A stretch of DNA of 64,000 nt, from contig JBKEDD010000014.1 in assembly GCA_047975215.1 (NCBI GenBank), positions 1 to 64,000 on the forward strand, in the 5' to 3' direction. Shown piece after piece: positions 44,770 to 54,235 of this stretch (positions are counted from its first letter, which is position 1; every line of letters starts with the position of its first letter). This stretch comes from JAGRMG01 sp047975215 (GTDB lineage: Bacteria > Pseudomonadota > Alphaproteobacteria > Rhodobacterales > Rhodobacteraceae). The notes below the pieces were generated by a model, which worked only from the letters and a program-made list of their open reading frames with translations, made no database searches and had not been told where the DNA came from. A program made the position numbers and the translations under genes.

Positions 44770-46251
44770 TCAGCCGGCCAGCCCGTTCAGTATCAGGAAG
44801 ATTACCGCCGACATGATGGCCGCAGCCGGCACGGTGATCACCCAGGCCGCGATCACCGTCAGAAAATGCGAGCGGCGCACCAGCTTGCGGCGGCGGCGCT
44901 CCTCGGTGCCGATCGGCTTGACCTTCGGCTGTTTCGCGCCGTTGCCGCGCAGGCGCCTTTCCATGTGCCATTCGCGGAAAAACCCGACGCCGAAGACCCC
45001 GCCCACCGCGATATGGGTCGATGATACGGGAAGCCCCAGCCAGCTTGCCACGATCACGGTGATGGCCGCGCTCAGCGCAACGCAAAAGGCGCGTATCGGG
45101 TTCAGCTTGGTGATCTGGCTGCCGACCATGCGGATCAGTTTCGGCCCGAACAGGAACAGCCCGAACGAGATGCCGAAGGCGCCGATCACCATCACCCAGG
45201 CGGGGATCGCCACCTTTTCGGCGAAACCGCCGAACTCGGCGGCATGCACGATGGCCGCCAGCGGCCCCACCGCGTTGGCCACGTCGTTGGCGCCATGCGC
45301 GAAACTCAGCAATGCCGCCGAAATGACCAGCGGCAGGGCGAACAGGGTCTTGATCGACTTGTTGCGGTTCTCCATCCCTTCGGACTTGCGCCGGATCATC
45401 GGGCGCGTCACGCCGAAAAACAGCACGCCCGCAATGGTGCCGATCAGCAGCGCGGTACCCAGGTCGATATCAGCCACCCGCCTCAGACCCTTGAGCGCCA
45501 GGTAGGCGGCAAAGGTTCCGGCCATGATGCCGATCAGGATCGGCACCCAGCGCCGCGCCGCGGCGATCTTGTCGTCGCGATAGATGATCTGCGATTTTAT
45601 CAGCGCCAGGAATAGCGCAGCGATGATGCCGCCCAGCAGCGGCGAGATCACCCAGCTTGCGGCGATCGCGCCCATGGTCGGCCAGTTGACCGCGGCCACC
45701 CCTGCGGCGGCAATGCCGGCGCCCATCACGCCACCGACCACGGAATGCGTGGTCGAGACCGGCGCGCCGATCCAGGTGGCAAGATTCACCCACAGGGCCG
45801 ACGAGACAAGCGCCGCCATCATCGCCCAGATGAAGATATCGGCATTCCGAACCGAGGCCGGGTTGATGATTCCCTTGGAGATGGTCGAGACCACGTCGCC
45901 CCCGGCCAGCAGCGCGCCGGCGCTTTCGGCGATCGCGGCGATCGCGATGGCGCCCCCCATCGTCAGCGCGTTGGCGCCCACTGCCGGGCCCATGTTGTTG
46001 GCGACGTCGTTGGCGCCGATGTTGATGGCCATGTAGGCGCCGAAGGCGGCTGCCGCGACGACCACGAAGTTGACCGGCGCCGTCCCGAAGAACACCGCTG
46101 CGGCCAGCGCCGTGACCGCGATGAAGGCCAGCGCGATGCCGGTCGCCACCATCGGCCGCCCGACATAGGCCGCCGCCGATTCGAGCTGGGATATGCGGCC
46201 CAGATCCTTGTCCAGTGTCTTCCACTTGTTCGGCATCGGTCCGGGCGTCAC
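44770..46251 (-). CDS. Low-affinity inorganic phosphate transporter (Pit family)
   Basis: A 493-residue inner-membrane phosphate/metal symporter. The two signature repeats NIGANDVANNMGPAVGAN (about 78-95) and FAHGANDVANAVGPLA (about 318-333) are clear, with about ten to eleven membrane segments. I use the GTG at 46251, nine bases after AGGGGG; a Met at 46236 is an alternative. Phosphate is taken up as a metal complex by proton symport. No PhoB box is evident. Confidence 0.93.
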   Translation of the reverse strand: MTPGPMPNKWKTLDKDLGRISQLESAAAYVGRPMVATGIALAFIAVTALAAAVFFGTAPVNFVVVAAAAFGAYMAINIGANDVANNMGPAVGANALTMGGAIAIAAIAESAGALLAGGDVVSTISKGIINPASVRNADIFIWAMMAALVSSALWVNLATWIGAPVSTTHSVVGGVMGAGIAAAGVAAVNWPTMGAIAASWVISPLLGGIIAALFLALIKSQIIYRDDKIAAARRWVPILIGIMAGTFAAYLALKGLRRVADIDLGTALLIGTIAGVLFFGVTRPMIRRKSEGMENRNKSIKTLFALPLVISAALLSFAHGANDVANAVGPLAAIVHAAEFGGFAEKVAIPAWVMVIGAFGISFGLFLFGPKLIRMVGSQITKLNPIRAFCVALSAAITVIVASWLGLPVSSTHIAVGGVFGVGFFREWHMERRLRGNGAKQPKVKPIGTEERRRRKLVRRSHFLTVIAAWVITVPAAAIMSAVIFLILNGLAG

Positions 46252-46474
46252 GTCGGTATTCCCCCTGTGGCGTTTCGCGGACCGCCTAGTACGATCAGGC
46301 GCCGCGACGCAAGGGTTTTGGACCGGCGCGGTCCTGCCATCGCGTCGAATGTTGCGCGGGAACCCCCGCCGGCGCCGTCTTGCGCCCCGGGTCGGCCCCG
46401 GCGGGCGCCCGCGGGGTTGCGAGCCGGGCGCGGCTGCGCCACAACGGGTTCGTGCAACACCCGGGAGTGCCTCA

Positions 46475-47107
46475 ATGTCGAAATCCGTGACCGTCGTCGA
46501 TCATCCGCTGGTTCAGCACAAGCTGACCCTGATGCGCGAGAACGCTACGCCGTCCTCGGTATTCCGCCAGCTCCTGCGCGAGATCACGCTGCTTCTGGCT
46601 TACGAGATCACCCGGGAAATGCCACTGGCCGAGCGTACGATCCGTACGCCCCTGGAAGAAATGCAGGCGCCGAACCTGGCGGGGCGCAACATGGCGCTGG
46701 TGTCGATCCTGCGGGCAGGCAACGGCATGCTCGACGGGGTTCTTGAGCTGGTGCCACAGGCGCGGGTCGGATTTGTCGGGCTTTACCGCGACGAAGCAAC
46801 GCTGGAGCCGGTGCAGTATTACTTCAAGGTGCCCTCGGCGCTTGAGGAACGGCTGGTCATCGTCGTCGATCCGATGCTGGCCACGGGAAACTCCTCGGCC
46901 GCGGCGGTTGATCTTCTGAAAGGCGCCGGAGCGCGCAACATCCGCTTTCTCTGTCTGCTGGCCGCACCCGAGGGGGTCGCGCGGATGACCTCGGCGCATC
47001 CCGATGTGCCGATCGTGACCGCCGCCGTGGACCGGCAGTTGAGCGACAAGGGCTATATCCTGCCCGGGCTGGGCGATGCCGGAGACCGGATGTTCGGCAC
47101 CCGCTAG
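46475..47107 (+). CDS. upp: Uracil phosphoribosyltransferase
   Basis: Salvages uracil by making UMP from uracil and PRPP. A 210-residue protein beginning MSKSVTVVDHPLVQHKLTLM. The PRPP loop is VIVVDPMLATGNSSAA (about 127-142), and GYILPGLGDAGDRMFGT closes the active site. The ATG at 46475 follows GGGAG. Confidence 0.95.
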   Translation: MSKSVTVVDHPLVQHKLTLMRENATPSSVFRQLLREITLLLAYEITREMPLAERTIRTPLEEMQAPNLAGRNMALVSILRAGNGMLDGVLELVPQARVGFVGLYRDEATLEPVQYYFKVPSALEERLVIVVDPMLATGNSSAAAVDLLKGAGARNIRFLCLLAAPEGVARMTSAHPDVPIVTAAVDRQLSDKGYILPGLGDAGDRMFGTR

Positions 47108-47235
47108 AAGCTGCCTCGTTCCAGGGCGGCCCGGTCGCACCCCGGCATCCGGCGCGCGGTCGCGTCCGGGCCAGAGTTCGCTTTACTCATGGCGTCATTT
47201 GCGGCATTCTGTTCCCATATGTTGTGGGGGCGGCG

Positions 47236-48456
47236 ATGAGGTTGACGAGAATTATCGCGAGCGGCATCATCTTGGGGTCGGTCTCGTTGACGGCCCTAGA
47301 TGCGCAAACCTTGCGCAACGCGCAGCCACCGGCCGAATTCCCGCCGGCCTCCTACAAGGGCAAACAGTATATCGACAGTCGCGGCTGTATCTACATCCGT
47401 GCCGGTATCGACGGCAATGTGACCTGGGTGCCGCGTGTCTCACGCGCACGCAAGCAGGTTTGCGGATACAAGCCGACAGCGGTTGCCGGCACAAGCGCGG
47501 CGAAACCGGTGCCGAAAACGACGGTGATCACCAACCCGCAGGCCACAGCGGCCAGACCGGCGGCGCCACCGGCCGCTGCGGTCACACCGGCGGCCCCGAA
47601 ACCGGCGGCTCCACCGAGCCCGGCGAGGGTGGCGCCGCCGCGTACCGTCGCGGCGCCGGCACCGGCCGCGCCCCGCGCAGCCGCGCCCGCGGCGACGCAC
47701 GTCACCGCAGCGCGGCCAATGGCCACGACGCGCACCACCACCGCGCGGCCGCCGTCAACGCAGGCCTACCGGCCCTCGCCCGGACCCAAGCCAACAATCG
47801 TGTCGTCGCAGCCCGCGAGCGCGGCGCCGCCGATCCAGCCGCGCCGCGCTCCGGCGCCCGCTGCCTCGGGCGGGTGCCCCAACGCTTCGGCGTTCAGCCA
47901 GCAGTTCATAAACCGGACGGGGGTGCGCTGCGGCCCGCAAAGCGAACCACCCGTCACCTATGGCAAGGGCTGGGACCGGTCGTCGACGCTGGTACTGCCG
48001 AGCGATACCCGTGTCGTGCCGCGCCACGTTCATGACAAGCGTCAGAACACGACCAACGTGACGGTGCCCGCCGGCTACAGGGCGGTCTGGAAGGACGACC
48101 GCCTGAATCCGCACCGGGCCGAACGCACCCTGGCGCCCTCCGTGATCCAGGCGCGGCTTCCGGTGCCGGCGGGCTACAAGCGGGTGGAACGCGGTGACGG
48201 TCGGTTGAACATCCATCGCGGCGTCAAGACCGCCAGCGGCGAGGCCGGGACCGACCTGATCTGGACGCGCACCGTGCCGCGAACCCTTGTGCCGGTCGAG
48301 ACGCAGCCGCAGATCGTCAGGCTGAGCGGACCGGCCGCGCGCTCGCTGGCCGAGGCCCGCGCGCCCGCGACGATACGCGTTTCGTCGCGTTCGGCGCCAG
48401 AGGCCGCAGGCGGGTCGCGTCGGGTATCCCCGGCGGGGGCGGCGCACAGGCGATAG
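47236..48456 (+). CDS. Secreted Pro/Ala-rich protein with two repeated VPAGY modules
   Basis: A 406-residue exported protein of unknown function. The first ~27 residues are a signal peptide (MRLTRIIASGIILGSVSLTA, ending near DAQ). A conserved-looking domain follows, CIYIRAGIDGNVTWVPRVSR (about 52-71). The middle (about 80-200) is a low-complexity Ala/Pro/Thr linker. The C-terminal part has a two-Cys segment (CPNASAF...RCG) and two related modules, VPAGYRAVWKDDRLNPHRAE and VPAGYKRVERGDGRLNIHRG. I do not recognise a named domain; a cell-envelope role seems likely. Confidence 0.8.
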   Translation: MRLTRIIASGIILGSVSLTALDAQTLRNAQPPAEFPPASYKGKQYIDSRGCIYIRAGIDGNVTWVPRVSRARKQVCGYKPTAVAGTSAAKPVPKTTVITNPQATAARPAAPPAAAVTPAAPKPAAPPSPARVAPPRTVAAPAPAAPRAAAPAATHVTAARPMATTRTTTARPPSTQAYRPSPGPKPTIVSSQPASAAPPIQPRRAPAPAASGGCPNASAFSQQFINRTGVRCGPQSEPPVTYGKGWDRSSTLVLPSDTRVVPRHVHDKRQNTTNVTVPAGYRAVWKDDRLNPHRAERTLAPSVIQARLPVPAGYKRVERGDGRLNIHRGVKTASGEAGTDLIWTRTVPRTLVPVETQPQIVRLSGPAARSLAEARAPATIRVSSRSAPEAAGGSRRVSPAGAAHRR

Positions 48457-48577
48457 GGCGGGCGCCCGGCGGGGCTGCTTTGCCGCCAATTCCGAAACTC
48501 GCCCTCCGGCAATCGTGTCGCGTGTTGTCGGATTCGGGCATTCTTTCGCCGGGTGAATTCGCTTGAACGAAACTGCG

Positions 48578-49591
48578 CTATCCGCCGCAGATGCTTTGCA
48601 GCCGCACCCAGTCGCGGTCGGGCAGGATCGGTTCTAGCGTGCGGCCGGCCATGGGATCGGCCTCGATCAGGCCCAGCACGGATTCGCCGGTTATGTCGCG
48701 TGCATAGGCATAGGGGCTGGAGGGCACCGCGGCCTGGGCGAACGCGGCCAGCAGCGTTTCGGTCGCCGGTTCACGGCGCGGGGCCGACAGCATCTGTTCG
48801 GCGTAACGATCAAGCGTTTCGCGCGACACCTGCCCGGTGGTCAGCAGGCGGAACGATGCCGTGACGCCGCCATGGGCCAGCAGTTCGGCCAGCGGGTCGT
48901 TCTGGGTCGCGCGGACACGTTCGGCCAGGATGTAGCCTGCCAATGCCGCCGGGTCTTCGTGATCCTCGATCAGCGCGCGGTTCAGCAGGATCATGCCGCC
49001 CGGCAGCAGCAGGCTGTCGGCGATGCCGGCCCGCAGGACAATCAGTTGCCTGACCCCGGTCCGGTCGGCGAGGCGGGCAAGGATGGCGGTGGTTTCGGGA
49101 CTGGTGCAGGCGCTGCCGGCAACGCGCCGGATACGGCCCAGCAGTGCCTTGCCGATGTCCTGGCGCTTGATATCGGGAACGACCGAGACGGCGTGGCGCT
49201 GAAGGGCGCTGGGCAGCCAGACGACCATCAGCGCAAGAAACCCCAGCACCACGGCCAGAACCCCGAAATGGCGCAGCCGGCCCGGATGCGGCCGGGCGCG
49301 TTCGATCGCCTTGCGAAGGCCCTCGATGGCGTCGATCATCACGGCCTCGGAGTCTTGCAGTTCCAGGGTCTCGCCGGGGTCGCCATCGGGGGAGAATATC
49401 GCCGGGCGCACGCCCGGGTTCTGGCGTTCGATCGCGGCCAGCGACCAATGCGCCAGCGCCCTGTCATTGAGGTCGGAGATGGTCAGTGTGGCATCGCCGA
49501 CCGATACCACCACCTCGCGCCGCTGATCCTCGGGGGTCGCGCGCCACAGCCCGGTCGCCTCGAGCCGTTGGTATCGTGTCAGCGCCGTCAT
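48578..49591 (-). CDS. Membrane-anchored protein with a degenerate M48 peptidase fold
   Basis: A 337-residue protein with a cytoplasmic N-terminal ~105 residues, a membrane helix (about 109-129), and a periplasmic region. Residues 195-228 (LLPGGMILLNRALIEDHE then GYILAERVRA) align with the M48 layout (LPGG, then a helix, then the zinc HExxH helix), but HExxH is replaced by AERVR, so no zinc centre is expected. It may be a non-catalytic partner or a decayed peptidase. No operon partner. Confidence 0.7.
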   Translation of the reverse strand: MTALTRYQRLEATGLWRATPEDQRREVVVSVGDATLTISDLNDRALAHWSLAAIERQNPGVRPAIFSPDGDPGETLELQDSEAVMIDAIEGLRKAIERARPHPGRLRHFGVLAVVLGFLALMVVWLPSALQRHAVSVVPDIKRQDIGKALLGRIRRVAGSACTSPETTAILARLADRTGVRQLIVLRAGIADSLLLPGGMILLNRALIEDHEDPAALAGYILAERVRATQNDPLAELLAHGGVTASFRLLTTGQVSRETLDRYAEQMLSAPRREPATETLLAAFAQAAVPSSPYAYARDITGESVLGLIEADPMAGRTLEPILPDRDWVRLQSICGG

Positions 49592-49709
49592 GTCGCCTGA
49601 ATGTGCCCGCTGCTGCCGCTCGTGCCTGTCGCGTTTTTCACAAGCCTAGCATGCGGGCAATCCCGGCGGCAAATGGCATTGCCGCCGGTGATGTCGTTTG
49701 TCGCGCCGG

Positions 49710-49901
49710 TCAGGCGGAGGGCAGCCCCATGCGCCGGAACAGCCCGGCCACCGGGCACAGGCCGGTAAAGGCCGATTGCAGCAGGTTGGCGCCGACGAAG
49801 ACGGTCAGCCAGACGAAATGCGGCGACACGTAGACGGTCAGGACGACCGAAAGCAGCACCATGAAGCCCGCGAATGCCATGACGGCCCTGTTCACGCTCA
49901 T
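49710..49901 (-). CDS. DUF2892 (YgaP-type) small membrane protein
   Basis: A 63-residue protein, MSVNRAVMAFAGFMVLLSVV then TVFVGANLLQSAFTGLCPVA, with two membrane helices and the conserved FTGLCP. Proteins of this family are often linked to rhodanese and sulfur-stress systems. The promoter region at 49944-49978 carries an operator-like inverted repeat. The start follows AAAGGA. Confidence 0.9.
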   Translation of the reverse strand: MSVNRAVMAFAGFMVLLSVVLTVYVSPHFVWLTVFVGANLLQSAFTGLCPVAGLFRRMGLPSA

Positions 49902-49943
49902 TACCCTATCCTTTCAGCTCGGGGCGCCGCTTGCGCGGCTTTG

Positions 49944-49978
49944 TATTCAAATATAGGAATATGTGGCGGGGACGGCAA
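49944..49978 (-). promoter_or_regulatory. Promoter with SqrR/BigR-like operator before the DUF2892 gene
   Basis: On the minus strand, TTGCCG (-35, 49978-49973) is 17 bases from TATATT (-10, 49955-49950). An inverted repeat TATTC-N8-GAATA (49944-49961) overlaps the -10, so a bound repressor would block RNA polymerase. ATTC-N8-GAAT is the sulfide-responsive SqrR-type half-site spacing as I recall it; the match is by eye. Confidence 0.65.
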
Positions 49979-50005
49979 GACCGCCGCGGGCCGAGTGACG
50001 CAATG

Positions 50006-51631
50006 TCACAGGGTTCGGGCGATCTCGCGAAGCTGGAACTTCTGGATCTTGCCGGTGGATGTCTTGGGCAGTTCCTGGAACACTACGCGTTTGGGGGTCT
50101 TGAACCCAGCGAGGTGCTGGCGGGCGAAGACGATCATCCCGGCCTCGTCAACCGCGGCACCCTCTTTCAGTTCGACGAAGGCGCAGGGCACCTCGCCCCA
50201 TTTCATGTCGGGTTTGGCCACCACGGCGCAAAGGCTCACATCGGCGTGTTTCATCAGCACGCCCTCGACCTCGACCGAGGAGATGTTCTCGCCCCCCGAA
50301 ATGATGATGTCCTTAGCCCGGTCGGCGATCTTGATATAGCCGTCAGGCGTCTGAAAGGCGATGTCGCCGGTGTGGAGGTACCCGCCGGCGAAATCCCTGT
50401 CGGTGGCTTCGGGGTTCTTGTAGTACCCTTTCATCACGACGTTGCCGCGAAACATGATCTCGCCCAGCGTTGCGCCGTCGCGTGGCACCGGCGTCATGGT
50501 CTCGTCCATCACCGTGGTTTGCTCCATCATCGGCATGAGGATGCCGGTGCGCGCCTTGATCTCGTAGCGTTCGTCGTCCGGCAGGGTGTCCCATTCGGGC
50601 CGCCACAGGCATTCGGTGCCCGGACCGTAGGTTTCGGTCAGCCCGTAGACCTGGGTTATGTTGAAGCCCAGCGGCTCGATCTTCGCAAGGGTCGCTGCGG
50701 GGGGCGGGGCGCCGGCGGTGAACACCTCGACCACGTGATCGAAGGCGCGGCGTTCCTCGGGACGTGCGTTCACGATCATGTTCAGCACGATGGGGGCGCC
50801 GCCGAAATGGGTTGCACCCTCGTCGGCGATGGCGTCATAGATCGCGCCCGCCGTGATATTTCGGCAGCAGATCACGGTGCCGCCCAGAAGCGGCATCATC
50901 CAGGTGTGGCACCAGCCGTTGCAGTGAAACAGCGGCACGATGGTCAGGTATTTCGGGCGCTGAGTCATGTTCCAGCTTACCACCTGCGAGAACGTGCTGA
51001 GATAGGCACCGCGATGGTGATAGACCACGCCCTTGGGCCGCCCGGTGGTGCCCGAGGTATAGTTCAGCGCGAGGCTTTCCCATTCGTCTTGGGGCATGAT
51101 CCACGCAAAGCCCGGATCGGCCCCGGCCAGTACATCCTCGTATTGCGGATGGCGGCCGCCGGCCGGGTGCCCGGCCTGTGGGTCGGGCACCTCGACGATG
51201 GCCGGGCCGTTGCCCTCCATCAGTTCTATGGCGGCCTCGGCAAGGTCCATGAACTGGCTGTCCACCAGTACCACCCTGGCGCCGCCATGGCCGAGGATAT
51301 AAGCCACGGTGTCGGCTTCGAGCCGGGTGTTGATGGTGTTCAGCACCCCGCCGCAGGCAGGCACGCCGAAATGCGCCTCGGCCTGGGCCGGGATGTTGGG
51401 CAGGATGGTCGCCACAACGTCGCCCGGAGCCACTCCCATGCCGGCAAGTGCCGCGGCCAGCCGGGTGCAGCGTTCGTGATATTCGCGATAGGTCTTGCGG
51501 TGTGTGCCATAGACGACGGCCAGATCGTCGGGAAAGATGTCGGCGGCGCGCCGCAGATGCGACAGGGGCGTCAGGGCGACGAAATTCGCCGCGTTGCGTT
51601 CCAGCCCGGTTTCATCCGCCATCCAGCCCAT
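50006..51631 (-). CDS. Acyl-CoA synthetase (AMP-forming)
   Basis: A 541-residue ANL-family ligase making acyl-CoA via acyl-AMP. The P-loop is NYTSGTTGRPKGVVYHH (about 190-206). Also present are VYGLTETYGPGTE, GYLHTGDIAFQ, DRAKDIIISGGENIS and the C-terminal catalytic lysine region LPKTSTGKIQKFQLRE. Medium/long-chain or aromatic substrates are all possible. The beta-oxidation cluster from 55.9 kb makes fatty acids plausible, but it is separated by 4 kb. Confidence 0.92.
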   Translation of the reverse strand: MGWMADETGLERNAANFVALTPLSHLRRAADIFPDDLAVVYGTHRKTYREYHERCTRLAAALAGMGVAPGDVVATILPNIPAQAEAHFGVPACGGVLNTINTRLEADTVAYILGHGGARVVLVDSQFMDLAEAAIELMEGNGPAIVEVPDPQAGHPAGGRHPQYEDVLAGADPGFAWIMPQDEWESLALNYTSGTTGRPKGVVYHHRGAYLSTFSQVVSWNMTQRPKYLTIVPLFHCNGWCHTWMMPLLGGTVICCRNITAGAIYDAIADEGATHFGGAPIVLNMIVNARPEERRAFDHVVEVFTAGAPPPAATLAKIEPLGFNITQVYGLTETYGPGTECLWRPEWDTLPDDERYEIKARTGILMPMMEQTTVMDETMTPVPRDGATLGEIMFRGNVVMKGYYKNPEATDRDFAGGYLHTGDIAFQTPDGYIKIADRAKDIIISGGENISSVEVEGVLMKHADVSLCAVVAKPDMKWGEVPCAFVELKEGAAVDEAGMIVFARQHLAGFKTPKRVVFQELPKTSTGKIQKFQLREIARTL

Positions 51632-51708
51632 GATTGTCCGCTCCCGAATTATCGTGCAAGCCTTGTCGCGAAACGATATTGCGCCGACAGGCCCACGATG
51701 GGAAGTCC

Positions 51709-52617
51709 ATGAATACAGGCAGCGAAGACAACACCCTGAAAGCGGCCCTGGCGATGGTATGCGCGATGGCGGTCATAGGGGTGATCGACAATTTCATTCC
51801 GCACCTGGCGCGCGAGATCGGTCTTTGGCAGTTTCATTTCGTGCGTGCGCTGTTTGCCATCCCTCTGGTGGCCGCGCTTTCGCTGATCGGGCTGGGCCGG
51901 GTGCGCCCGGTGCGCGCCTGGGCGGTGGCGGCGCGCAGCCTGATGGTGGCGGTGTCGATGCTGTTCTATTTCAGCGCCCTGGCCCTGATGCCCATCGCGC
52001 AGGCACTGGCGGGGCTGTTCACGTCGCCGATCTTCGTTCTGCTGGTCACAGCCATCGGCATGCGCCGCCGGATAGGGCCGTGGCGGGTGCTGGCGGTGGC
52101 GATCGGCTTTTCAGGCATCCTTTGCGTATTGCAGCCCGATCCGCGCAAGTTTGATCTTGCGGTTCTGATCCCGGTGGCGGCGGGGTTCTTCTATGCGCTG
52201 GGCGCCATCGCCACACGGTCGCTTTGCGCGGGCGAGAGCACGGTGGCGATGCTGATGGGCATGTGGGTGGCGCTGGGCGTGTTCGGGGCGGTCGGGCTGA
52301 TCCTGCTGGCCATGTTCCCGGTCGATACGCCGCCCGGCGCGGCCGGGTTCGTCACCCGCGGCTGGGTCTGGCCGATGTGGCAGTCCGCGCCATGGGTGGC
52401 GTTGCAGGTCGTGGGTTCCATCACCGGGGTGTTCCTCGTCATCAAGGCGTATCAACTGGGCGAGGCGTCCTATGTCGCGGTGTTCGAGTATTCGGTGATG
52501 ATCTTCGGCCCGCTGTTCGCATGGGTCGCTTTCGGGCAGCCGGTGACGGGCTGGCAGGCGATCGGCATCGTCCTGATCGCCGGTGCGGGCGTGATCATCG
52601 CGCTGCGCTCGAAATGA
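51709..52617 (+). CDS. DMT/EamA-family membrane transporter
   Basis: A 302-residue protein with ten membrane segments, the drug/metabolite transporter topology. The two halves are similar repeats of five helices. The start at 51709 is in an ATG-rich context with GGAAG just before it. It opens divergently from the acyl-CoA synthetase. Substrate unknown. Confidence 0.87.
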   Translation: MNTGSEDNTLKAALAMVCAMAVIGVIDNFIPHLAREIGLWQFHFVRALFAIPLVAALSLIGLGRVRPVRAWAVAARSLMVAVSMLFYFSALALMPIAQALAGLFTSPIFVLLVTAIGMRRRIGPWRVLAVAIGFSGILCVLQPDPRKFDLAVLIPVAAGFFYALGAIATRSLCAGESTVAMLMGMWVALGVFGAVGLILLAMFPVDTPPGAAGFVTRGWVWPMWQSAPWVALQVVGSITGVFLVIKAYQLGEASYVAVFEYSVMIFGPLFAWVAFGQPVTGWQAIGIVLIAGAGVIIALRSK

Positions 52618-52720
52618 AGGGGCGTGCGCGCGGGAGCTGCCCCGGCGGCGGCGGCCGGGCAGGGCGTTGGCCGCAAGACGGCCGGTTCGCGCCCGTCCGG
52701 CGGCGATGGGGGATTGCATC

Positions 52721-53368
52721 ATGATCCTGTCACCCGGCCGCGGCTTTGTCTTCATCCACATTCCGAAAACCGGCGGTACCTCGCTGGCGCTGGCGCTGGA
52801 GGCGCGGGCGATGAAGGACGACATAATGCTGGGTGATACGCCCAAGGCGCGCCGCCGCCGCCACAAGGCGCAGGCCATGGGGGCGCGCGGGCGGCTGTGG
52901 AAGCACTCGACCCTGGCCGATATCGAAGGGCTGGTGCCCGATGCGGTGCTGGGCGGGCTGTTTGCCTTTACGTTGGTGCGCAACCCGTGGGACCGGGCGG
53001 TAAGCTACTATCACTGGCTGCGCGGACAGGAATTTCGCCATCCGGCCGTGCGGCTGGCGAAATCGCTGGAATTCGCGCAGTTCGTCGCGCATCCGCAGAC
53101 CCGGGCCGGTCTGCGCCGATCGCCGGCCTCATCCTACATGCGCCGATCCGACGGAACGCTGCAATGCTCGGCCTTTATCCGCATCGAACGGTTCGGACAG
53201 GACGCGGCACCGCTGTTCGCGCATCTGGGGTTCCCATTCGATCTGCCGGTTGCGAACCGGTCCGGGCGGGCGCGCGATTTCCGTGGATACTACGACGATA
53301 TGACCGCGGCCATCGTCGGAGAGGATTGCGCCGAGGATATCGCGCGGTTCGGCTATGCGTTCGGCTAG
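52721..53368 (+). CDS. Sulfotransferase family protein
   Basis: A 215-residue protein with the PAPS-binding strand-loop FVFIHIPKTGGTSLALAL (residues 9-26) and the 3'-phosphate motif LVRNPWDRAVSYYHW (about 85-99). This is the bacterial/eukaryotic sulfotransferase family 2 type. Substrate unknown; carbohydrate targets are common. I chose the Met at 52721 (MILSPGRGFVFIHIPK). It follows the DMT gene by 103 bases. Confidence 0.86.
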   Translation: MILSPGRGFVFIHIPKTGGTSLALALEARAMKDDIMLGDTPKARRRRHKAQAMGARGRLWKHSTLADIEGLVPDAVLGGLFAFTLVRNPWDRAVSYYHWLRGQEFRHPAVRLAKSLEFAQFVAHPQTRAGLRRSPASSYMRRSDGTLQCSAFIRIERFGQDAAPLFAHLGFPFDLPVANRSGRARDFRGYYDDMTAAIVGEDCAEDIARFGYAFG

Positions 53369-53630
53369 TCGCATGGGATCGCAGGGCGATATGGCGGGGG
53401 CGGGTCGTGCCAGGTGCGCTTGCGAACTGCGTTGAATTCCGCGCGATTGTCACCGCAGGCGCGAAAATCCCCCTGTCTTCCGGGGTATTGTCCGCAATTG
53501 CCGAACCAATGCCGCAATCTTGCCGTACTTTCGGCCATTGGCGAACCATCGAATCAGGCTTTCTGGCCGACGGGACCACGTCAATCCTCGCCCGTCCCGA
53601 AACTGCTGCCAATTCGAGGGGAACCGTCCG

Positions 53631-54023
53631 ATGTTCGGTTGGATGCGCGACGAGAGCGATGCCGTGCCCGGCACGGATGACCAAGGCGTTGCGCTGAGCG
53701 ACATATTGATCACGGGCCATGCCGGGTTGCTTTCGGGCATGGATGTCGCCACCGATCGCGGCTGGCGCAAGGTCGACATGTTGCGGGTAGGCGACAAGGT
53801 GCTGACATTCGATCGCGGGCCGCAACCGCTGGTCGATATCCAGCGCGAATCGGTCCACCCGGGCGGGCGGGCGGCGGGCGATGCGATCTGTCCGATCCGG
53901 GTCCCGAAGGGCGCGCTGAACAACGACACCGATATCTGGCTGATGCCCGACCAGGGGTTGCTGGTCGAAAGCGAAACGGTGCGCGATGTCCTGGACGACC
54001 CTTTCGGGGTCTGCTCCTGCTGA
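53631..54023 (+). pseudogene. Hint-domain protein, cut short at its 3' end
   Basis: A 130-residue frame. A short leader is followed by a Hint domain (AGLLSGMDVATDRGWRKVDM then GDKVLTFDRG), with no N-terminal Cys. The conserved family continues after VESETVRDVLDDPF, but here the frame reads only GVCSC before a stop, and an IS481-type remnant follows at 54035. A GAGGGGAA ribosome site precedes the start. I read it as a gene truncated by insertion-sequence activity, so it may be non-functional. Confidence 0.78.
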
Positions 54024-54034
54024 GTGCAGAATGA

Positions 54035-54235
54035 CACTCTGTGCGCTTCATCCAGTACTCCCTGCGCGAATGGGCCTACGGGTACGTCAATCAAACCTCG
54101 GAGCAGCGAAAGGCCGAACTGCCTTACTGGCGACACCACTACAATTGGAATCGCTCCAACGCTGGGATAATATGTACACCATCTATCAGCCGATCAGGGT
54201 TGGACGTGAAGAACCTAGTGAGACTCCACAACTAG
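54035..54235 (+). mobile_element. IS481-family transposase remnant (C-terminal end)
   Basis: The frame ends with FIQYSLREWAYGYVNQTSEQ, AELPYWRHHYNW, then ISRSGLDVKNLVRLHN and a stop, the exact tail of IS481-type transposases (FIQxxLREWAYA, AELPxWLHRYNWHRPH, ISRLGL..NLLRLH). Only about 65 residues remain, starting after an in-frame stop at 54032. No ends, target-site duplication or catalytic core are present. Confidence 0.85.
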
